From Hymenobacter cyanobacteriorum (GTDB lineage Bacteria > Bacteroidota > Bacteroidia > Cytophagales > Hymenobacteraceae), in assembly GCF_022631375.1 (NCBI RefSeq), contig NZ_JALBGC010000001.1, positions 310,001 through 374,000 on the forward strand: a stretch of DNA of 64,000 nucleotides, read 5' to 3'. The notes under the pieces are model-generated. The model searched no databases and was not told the origin of the DNA. It saw only the letters and a program-made list of their open reading frames with translations. A program made the position numbers and the translations under genes. Of the stretch, positions 59,409 to 64,000 are shown in pieces (the stretch's first letter is position 1; every line of letters starts with the position of its first letter).

Positions 59409-59981
59409 CTACACATCATCCTGAAACCCGCCCTTGCGCAGCTCTTCAATCGTGCGCATCACCCGGTCTTTGAGCGTGGTGCGGTACCGCTCCAGCGCGT
59501 CGGCCAGGCGGGCATTGTTCAGGGCCAGCATCTGGGTGGCCAGCACGGCGGCGTTGGCGGCATTGTCGAGGCCCACGGTGGCCACGGGCGTGCCGGCCGG
59601 CATCTGAATCATGCTCAAAATTGAGTCGAGCCCCTGAATGGACAGGGTGCTGTTGATGGGCACGCCAATGACGGGCAGCGTGGTGAAGGCCGCCACCATG
59701 CCCGGCAGGTGGGCTGCCCCGCCCCCACCGGCGATGAGCACGCGCAGGCCGCGCTTGCGGGCGCTTTCGGCATACTCCACCATGCGGTGCGGCGTGCGGT
59801 GCGGCGACACGAGCGTGATTTCGTAGGGAATGCCGAACTGGCGCAGAATATCGGCCGCGGCCGACATGATTTTCAGGTCCGACTTCGAGCCCATGATGAT
59901 GCCCACGATGGGGTTTTCGGTCACGGGACGGTCGTCGGCCGCGCCGCTGGTGGCGCTGGAAGCGGGAGAATCTGGAAACAT
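59409..59981 (-). CDS. purE: N5-carboxyaminoimidazole ribonucleotide mutase
   Basis: 190-aa class I PurE of purine synthesis. Motifs 'VGIIMGSKSDLKIMSAAADI', 'VSPHRTPHRMVEYAESA' and 'IAGGGGAAHLPGMVAAFTTL' carry the conserved Ser-Asp and His active-site residues. The start is ATG 59981 (MFPDSPASS); the in-frame extension upstream to 60230 shows no family match and overlaps the promoter and start of the divergent marC gene. purK was not seen here. Confidence 0.93.
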   Translation of the reverse strand: MFPDSPASSATSGAADDRPVTENPIVGIIMGSKSDLKIMSAAADILRQFGIPYEITLVSPHRTPHRMVEYAESARKRGLRVLIAGGGGAAHLPGMVAAFTTLPVIGVPINSTLSIQGLDSILSMIQMPAGTPVATVGLDNAANAAVLATQMLALNNARLADALERYRTTLKDRVMRTIEELRKGGFQDDV

Positions 59982-60083
59982 GTAATCGAAGCGCGAAATA
60001 ATACCTGAAATGAGCCGGTGCCCGCCACCCGGCCCCAATAAGGCGGCAAAATAGTTCTTTTCCGCCCGGTCCGGCGCTTCTTC

Positions 60084-60091
60084 TACCTTTG
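60084..60091 (+). promoter_or_regulatory. Candidate -7 element TACCTTTG for marC
   Basis: TAnnTTTG match only five bases before the ATG, implying a near-leaderless transcript. No clear -33 TTG. Confidence 0.45.
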
Positions 60092-60096
60092 CGGGT

Positions 60097-60717
60097 ATGG
60101 AAATTCTGCTCGCCACCTTCACCACCCTGTTTTCCATCGTCAATCCGTTCGGGGCGATGCCGGTGTTCCTCACCCTCACCGCCGACGACCGGGCCTCCGA
60201 GCGGGCCCGCACGGCGCTGCGGGCCTGCATCTACATGGTGGCCGTGCTCAGCGTGGCGTTTTTCGGCGGGCAGTACATTCTCAACTTCTTCGGCATCAAC
60301 ATTCAGCACCTGCGCATTGCGGGCGGCATTCTGCTCATCCGCTCGGCGTTCGATTTGCTCACGCCCGGCGGCAACCGCGACCGCGTGGGCCCCGAAGCCC
60401 TCGAAGAAAGCAAGCAGAAAGACGACATCAGCTTCACGCCGCTGGCCATGCCCATGCTCTCGGGGCCCGGCTCGATGGCCATTTGCATCGGCCTTATCCG
60501 GCCCACTTACGTCGACAAAGCCATGACCGTGGCCGGCTTCGCGCTGGTGGCGCTGGCCGCGTTCATCGTCCTCATTTTCTCGCTGCGCCTCACCCGCGTG
60601 CTCGGCAAGCCGGGCATGGCGGCCATGTCGCGCATCATGGGCTTCATCACGCTGGCCATCGGGGTCAATTTCCTGGCCTCGGCCATCGGCGTGCTGTTCC
60701 CGGGCCTCACGCGGTAA
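60097..60717 (+). CDS. MarC-family integral membrane protein
   Basis: 206 aa with six hydrophobic segments. Begins 'LATFTTLFSIVNPFGAMPVF', the MarC/UPF0056 signature, with 'FTPLAMPMLSGPGSMAICIG' in the middle and 'RIMGFITLAIGVNFLASAIG' at the end. Function in E. coli is not established (earlier antibiotic-resistance claims were withdrawn). Start ATG at 60097, followed by a family A element 24 bp after its stop. Confidence 0.9.
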   Translation: MEILLATFTTLFSIVNPFGAMPVFLTLTADDRASERARTALRACIYMVAVLSVAFFGGQYILNFFGINIQHLRIAGGILLIRSAFDLLTPGGNRDRVGPEALEESKQKDDISFTPLAMPMLSGPGSMAICIGLIRPTYVDKAMTVAGFALVALAAFIVLIFSLRLTRVLGKPGMAAMSRIMGFITLAIGVNFLASAIGVLFPGLTR

Positions 60718-60740
60718 GAGCTTTCAGTTTGATAAAGAAA

Positions 60741-60844
60741 CGTCATGCCGAGCGTAGCCGAGGCATCTCGCGTGTAGTCGTAACGCCATTTGAAGCAGAA
60801 TTAGTGGTAGCACGCGAGATGCCTCGGCTACGCTCGGCATGACG
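60741..60844. repeat. Dispersed inverted-repeat element, family A, copy 7 (covarying variant)
   Basis: Perfect arms of about 34 bp: cgtcatgccgagcgtagccg / cggctacgctcggcatgacg, inner aggcatctcgcgtg/cacgcgagatgcct. Several positions differ from the family consensus in both arms in a compensatory way. Confidence 0.93.
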
Positions 60845-60889
60845 GGCAATATTATCCCAGCGACTTTCAGCATGCTTAACCTCACGGCG

Positions 60890-60897
60890 TACCTTTG
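60890..60897 (+). promoter_or_regulatory. Candidate -7 element TACCTTTG for hemE
   Basis: TAnnTTTG match nine bases before the hemE ATG. No clear -33 TTG. Confidence 0.5.
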
Positions 60898-60906
60898 CGC
60901 TTCCTT

Positions 60907-61932
60907 ATGCTGAAAAACGACCTTTTCCTGCGTGCCGCCCGGGGCGAAGCTACCGAGCGCACCCCCGTCTGGCTCATGCGCCAGGCCGGCCGCATCCTGC
61001 CCGAATACCGCGCCCTGCGCGCCCGCCTCTCCGGCTTCAAAGAGCTGGTCGAAACCCCCGAGCTGGCCGCCGAAGTCACCATCCAGCCCATCGACGCGCT
61101 CGACGTGGACGCCGCCATCATCTTCTCCGACATCCTCGTGGTGCCCGACGCCATGGGCCTGCCCTACGAAATGGTGGAAGCCCGCGGCCCCCTGTTCCCC
61201 ACCACCATCAAGTCGGCGGCCGACATCGACAAGCTGCGCATCCCCGACCCCGAAGAAGGCCTCGGCTACGTGCTCGAAGCCCTGCGCATCACCAAAAAAG
61301 CCCTCAACGGCCGCGTGCCGCTCATCGGTTTCGCCGGTGCCCCGTTCACCATCCTGGCCTACATGATTGAAGGCCACGGCTCCAAAACCTTCAGCAAAGC
61401 CCGCGGCTTCCTTTACCGCGAGCCCGCCCTGGCCCACCGCCTGCTGGCCAAAATCACCGCCACCACCATCGCCTACCTGCAAGCCCAGGTGGCGGCCGGT
61501 GCCCAGGTCGTGCAGGTGTTCGATTCGTGGGCCGGCATTCTGCCGCCCGCGCACTACACCGAATTCTCGGCCCGCTACATCGCCGAAATCTGCGAGGCGC
61601 TGGCCCCGCTCGTGCCCGTCACCGTGTTTGCCAAAGGCGCTTGGTGGGCAGTGCCCGAGTTCGCCGCCATGCCCTGCCGCACCATCGGCCTCGACTGGAA
61701 CCAGACGCCCGGCCAGGTCCGCACCGAAGCCGGCGACAAAACCCTGCAAGGCAACCTCGACCCCTGTGCCCTCTACGGCACGCCCGAGCAGGTACGTGCC
61801 GCTACCGAAGCCATGCTGCGCCAGTTTGCCGGCGGCCCCCACATCGCCAACCTCGGCCACGGCGTTTACCCCGACACCAACCCCGACAACGTGCGCGTCT
61901 TCGTGGAAACGGTGAAGGCGTGGCGCAACTAA
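60907..61932 (+). CDS. hemE: Uroporphyrinogen decarboxylase
   Basis: 341 aa; converts uroporphyrinogen III to coproporphyrinogen III in haem synthesis, in the cytoplasm. Signature '[20 protein letters not shown]' at the N-terminus (catalytic Arg), the conserved Asp in '[20 protein letters not shown]', '[20 protein letters not shown]', '[17 protein letters not shown]' and '[12 protein letters not shown]'. Start ATG at 60907. The next gene starts six bases after its stop. Confidence 0.96.
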   Translation: MLKNDLFLRAARGEATERTPVWLMRQAGRILPEYRALRARLSGFKELVETPELAAEVTIQPIDALDVDAAIIFSDILVVPDAMGLPYEMVEARGPLFPTTIKSAADIDKLRIPDPEEGLGYVLEALRITKKALNGRVPLIGFAGAPFTILAYMIEGHGSKTFSKARGFLYREPALAHRLLAKITATTIAYLQAQVAAGAQVVQVFDSWAGILPPAHYTEFSARYIAEICEALAPLVPVTVFAKGAWWAVPEFAAMPCRTIGLDWNQTPGQVRTEAGDKTLQGNLDPCALYGTPEQVRAATEAMLRQFAGGPHIANLGHGVYPDTNPDNVRVFVETVKAWRN

Positions 61933-61938
61933 TGATTA

Positions 61939-62595
61939 ATGCCCGACAACACCGCGATAATTGCCATAGCAGCAGCTGAAGCCACAAATCCCACCTTTGG
62001 GACGTCAAAGGCATTCTTGGAAGTGCATTCTGTGGCTATTCAAGATGGGGAACCCAAAGTCGCGGGTATTACCATTCCCGCCGGCCCGTTGCCGACTATC
62101 GTCTATTTCGCGGTGGAAGACGAGAAATTCTTCTTGGCCGTCTCCGTCTCGCCGGTTTCGCTTACTGTGGAGCACGCCTGGGTGGAGGATTACCACCGGA
62201 TATCGTTTCATGCCACGTCGGAAACATTAGACTTGCAACAGCTTGCAGCCCTAACGATGCTGAAGCCGACGGAGAGTTGGAACAAAGGGGACCAACGAAA
62301 ACTCGGTGGTGCTCTCCGCAAGCAAAGCTCGATTGAGTTTGAGCCTCACCCCGGACCTGGTGAATTTGAGGCTCGACTCAAAAAGCTACTGTCTTTTTTA
62401 GAACAAGACCATGCTGGTGTACAAGCGCTGGTCGACAAAGCCGACGGCTACCTTCGCATTATTTCCGTCTTTCACAATGGCAACACCATGCTTGGCGGGC
62501 TGCATCTCGATAAAGAGTGTATCCAGCGAATGGCGGCGTTAAACCTTGAAATTGACTTCGACCTCTATGCCGAGGGCAATTTCTATCAATCCTAA
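61939..62595 (+). CDS. DUF4279 family protein (immunity-like), AT-richer
   Basis: 218 aa. The C-terminal two-thirds match DUF4279: 'LAALTMLKPTESWNKGDQRK', 'SSIEFEPHPGPGEFEARLKK' and 'MLGGLHLDKECIQRMAALNL', a domain seen in immunity-type proteins and stand-alone genes. The N-terminal 90 residues ('FLEVHSVAIQDGEPKVAGIT') are a separate beta-rich part. No toxin gene adjoins it. AT-richer than hemE; it starts six bases after the hemE stop, so it may be carried on the hemE transcript. Confidence 0.75.
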   Translation: MPDNTAIIAIAAAEATNPTFGTSKAFLEVHSVAIQDGEPKVAGITIPAGPLPTIVYFAVEDEKFFLAVSVSPVSLTVEHAWVEDYHRISFHATSETLDLQQLAALTMLKPTESWNKGDQRKLGGALRKQSSIEFEPHPGPGEFEARLKKLLSFLEQDHAGVQALVDKADGYLRIISVFHNGNTMLGGLHLDKECIQRMAALNLEIDFDLYAEGNFYQS

Positions 62596-62610
62596 CTTCC
62601 CCATACTGCA

Positions 62611-62820
62611 ATGGACGTAAAAGACAGCAACGGCACGCTGCTCGCCGAAGGCGACGCAGTCACCCTCATCAAAGACCTCAAAGTGAAGGGCTCCTCGCTC
62701 ACGCTCAAGCGCGGCACGCTGGTTAAAAACATCCGTCTCACCAACAGCGCTGCCGAAATTGAAGGCCGCGCCGGCGGCAGCACGATGGTGCTCAAAACCG
62801 AGTTCCTGAAGAAGGCCTAG
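62611..62820 (+). CDS. PhnA/YjdM C-terminal-domain protein without zinc ribbon
   Basis: 69 aa: '[20 protein letters not shown]', then '[20 protein letters not shown]' and 'TEFLKKA', the SH3-like C-terminal domain of PhnA/YjdM proteins. The full protein is about 110 aa with an N-terminal zinc ribbon, which is absent here. Despite the old name, a role in phosphonate use is not supported. Start ATG at 62611, 15 bp after the DUF4279 gene. Confidence 0.87.
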   Translation: MDVKDSNGTLLAEGDAVTLIKDLKVKGSSLTLKRGTLVKNIRLTNSAAEIEGRAGGSTMVLKTEFLKKA

Positions 62821-62822
62821 CC

Positions 62823-62906
62823 CTGTAGCCTGGACTCTGTGAGTCCGGGCCTAGCAGGTCGTTTCATTTCCTAAGTATGCCCGGACTCGCAGAGTCCAGG
62901 CTACAG
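62823..62906. repeat. Inverted repeat GTAGCCTGGACTC family
   Basis: ctgtagcctggactctgtga / tcgcagagtccaggctacag: 27-bp arms with a single mismatch around an AT-rich loop. The CTA at 62901-62903 is the stop codon of the minus-strand kinase gene. A short relative is at 13728-13760. Confidence 0.88.
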
Positions 62907-63908
62907 CCCCGCCTCCACTGCTTCTTCCAGCAGTCGCTGCTTCTCGATGGGCACCACGCCCACCTGCTCGCACACCAGGCCCCCGCCCAGGTTGGCCAGC
63001 GCCGCTGTGAAGGCCGCCGGCCGCCCCAGCGCCACGCACAGCGCCGCAATGCTGATGACGGTATCGCCCGCCCCCGACACGTCGGAAATCGTGCGCAGGT
63101 GGGCCGGCAGGTAGGTTTTCTCCGCTTCCTGCTGGGCAAATACGCCATATTCCGACAGCGTCACCAGCACGATTTCGGGCGTCAACACCTCGCGCAGCCG
63201 AGCCACGGCGGCTTCAAAGCCGGCGCGGTCGGTGTTGGGCTCGCCAAATTCCAGCTTTAATCCTTCGCGCAACTCTTTCAGGTTGGGTTTGAAGAGGGTG
63301 CAGTCGCGGTAGGCCAGGAAATTCTTCTTCTTCGGGTCCACCACCGTGGGGATGTTGCGCTGGCGGGCGCGGGCAATGCACTCCGTAATAATGGCTTCGC
63401 TGAGCACGCCCTTGTCGTAGTCCTCAAAAATGACCACGTCGGCGCGGCCCAGCAGGTCGTCGTAGGCCGCCAGCAGTTGCTCGGCTTCTTCGGCGTTGAG
63501 GTCGGTTTCGATTTCCGAATCGATGCGCAGCAGCTGCTGGCCCTGGGCCAGAATGCGCTGCTTCACCGTAGTAGGCCGCGCCGCGCTGCGGATGAGGCCG
63601 TCGGCGGGCAGGTCGTGGGTATGCAGGAGTTGCAGCAGCTGGTCGCCGCCCGCATCGTCGCCAATCACGGCGCAGAGAAGTGGCGTGGCGCCGAGGGCCT
63701 GCACGTTCAGGGCCACGTTGGCAGCCCCGCCGAGGCGGTTTTCGGTGCGGGCCACGTGCACCACGGGCACGGGCGCTTCGGGCGAGAGCCGCGTGGCGCG
63801 GCCCCACACGTAGGCATCCACCATCACGTCGCCCACGATGAGGACGCGCAGGTTGTTGAAGTCGTTGAACAGCGTTTGCAGGGAGGAATCAGAAGTAGGC
63901 AAACTCAA
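62901..63908 (-). CDS. Heptose 7-phosphate kinase (RfaE1/HldA-type, PfkB family)
   Basis: 335 aa. Ribokinase-fold motifs: 'VLIVGDVMVDAYVWGRATRL', 'RTENRLGGAANVALNVQALG', 'DPKKKNFLAYRDCTLFKPNL' and the catalytic 'DVSGAGDTVISIAALCVALG' (Gly-Ala-Gly-Asp). This matches the kinase half of HldE (D-glycero-beta-D-manno-heptose-7-phosphate kinase) for lipopolysaccharide heptose; the adenylyltransferase half is not fused. No ATG fits; TTG at 63908 is the apparent start. The stop codon lies in a repeat arm. Confidence 0.87.
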   Translation of the reverse strand: MSLPTSDSSLQTLFNDFNNLRVLIVGDVMVDAYVWGRATRLSPEAPVPVVHVARTENRLGGAANVALNVQALGATPLLCAVIGDDAGGDQLLQLLHTHDLPADGLIRSAARPTTVKQRILAQGQQLLRIDSEIETDLNAEEAEQLLAAYDDLLGRADVVIFEDYDKGVLSEAIITECIARARQRNIPTVVDPKKKNFLAYRDCTLFKPNLKELREGLKLEFGEPNTDRAGFEAAVARLREVLTPEIVLVTLSEYGVFAQQEAEKTYLPAHLRTISDVSGAGDTVISIAALCVALGRPAAFTAALANLGGGLVCEQVGVVPIEKQRLLEEAVEAGL

Positions 63909-63917
63909 AGCAAAAGT

Positions 63918-64000
63918 CTGTCATCCTGAGCGGAGCGAAGGACCTTGTCACATCAGAACTAGCCGTTCGAGCTTGATGAGGTCCTTCGCTGCGCTCAGGA
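63918..64000. repeat. Dispersed inverted-repeat element, family B, copy 3 (cut by window end)
   Basis: ctgtcatcctgagcggagcg at the left and gtccttcgctgcgctcagga at the window end; the closing bases are outside. Confidence 0.87.

Noticed and set aside
60097-60230. N-terminal extension of purE up to 60230
   Set aside because: It would overlap marC and has no family similarity; ATG 59981 gives the normal PurE length.
60724-61860. 378-codon open frame antisense to hemE
   Set aside because: Gly/Val-rich shadow; also starts inside hemE and ends in a repeat.
1515-64000. Dispersed GAAGCATCT hairpins as a CRISPR array or integron
   Set aside because: They are single copies 5-20 kb apart between ordinary genes, with no cas or integrase genes.
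1-64000. tRNA or rRNA genes
   Set aside because: No cloverleaf with T-loop GTTCRA and acceptor pairing was found by eye in the gaps; a tRNAscan run would be decisive.

Overview
This window looks like chromosome of a high-GC member of the Bacteroidota (Cytophagales), most like Hymenobacter. The reasons are: G+C-rich genes with AT-richer isolated islands; a protein with a C-terminal type IX secretion sorting domain (19896-21185); a TonB-dependent receptor paired with a DUF4249 lipoprotein (31627-34914); promoters of the Bacteroidota type (TAnnTTTG near -7, for example upstream of sbcD, hemE, marC and lpdA); and few recognisable Shine-Dalgarno sites. No rRNA, tRNA, CRISPR array, transposase, integrase or prophage gene was recognised. 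The genus call is from memory of family content, not from a search.

Layout. 1-3.9 kb: a sugar-phosphate cluster with the end of a DevB-type 6-phosphogluconolactonase, rpiA and a beta-propeller lactonase lipoprotein, plus a DMT exporter. 4-6.7 kb: an AI-2E family permease and two little-known proteins. 7.0-13.7 kb: a polyamine-type membrane cassette (SpeD homologue, zinc-ribbon DUF4178 membrane protein, 66-aa membrane peptide, short DUF350 protein, membrane-fused spermidine synthase homologue, Tat-type FAD oxidoreductase, polytopic membrane protein with four histidine motifs). 13.7-22.8 kb: a RICIN/OmpA outer-membrane protein, DUF2945, an amino-acid permease, two Spy-like periplasmic proteins, a secreted T9SS cargo and a persulfide-dioxygenase-like MBL-rhodanese protein. 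23.6-29.2 kb: sbcD and sbcC separated by a small secreted protein. 30.6-35.4 kb: thioredoxin, TonB receptor, DUF4249 and a small lipoprotein. 35.5-46.7 kb: purine nucleoside phosphorylase, sppA, rarA, a DMT transporter, lpdA, a TPR lipoprotein, a geranylgeranyl-reductase-like flavoprotein and fabG. 46.9-57.9 kb: a YiiX-type cysteine hydrolase, a VWA-like membrane protein, an MBL phospholipase-like hydrolase, an RluE-like pseudouridine synthase, an alpha/beta hydrolase carrying an in-frame repeat insertion, an orphan Imm53 immunity gene and dnaK. 58.1-64 kb: a membrane-anchored EEP-family protein, purE, marC, hemE, a DUF4279 protein, a PhnA C-terminal-domain protein and an RfaE1-type heptose kinase.

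The most striking non-coding feature is a dispersed population of 80-170 bp inverted-repeat elements between genes. One superfamily (arms starting GTCATGCTGAGCGCAG or GTCATCCTGAGCGCAG) occurs 12 times in 64 kb, and its arms change together so the hairpin is preserved. At least five other palindrome families are also present. These elements supply apparent start codons, real stop codons and, at 53.08 kb, part of a protein.

The main candidate for an under-described system is the 7.0-13.7 kb cassette. Its SpeD homologue keeps the Glu-Ser pyruvoyl cleavage site but has Ser where the class has a catalytic Cys, and the other members are mostly membrane proteins. This suggests a membrane-associated polyamine or aminopropyl modification pathway rather than ordinary cytosolic spermidine synthesis.
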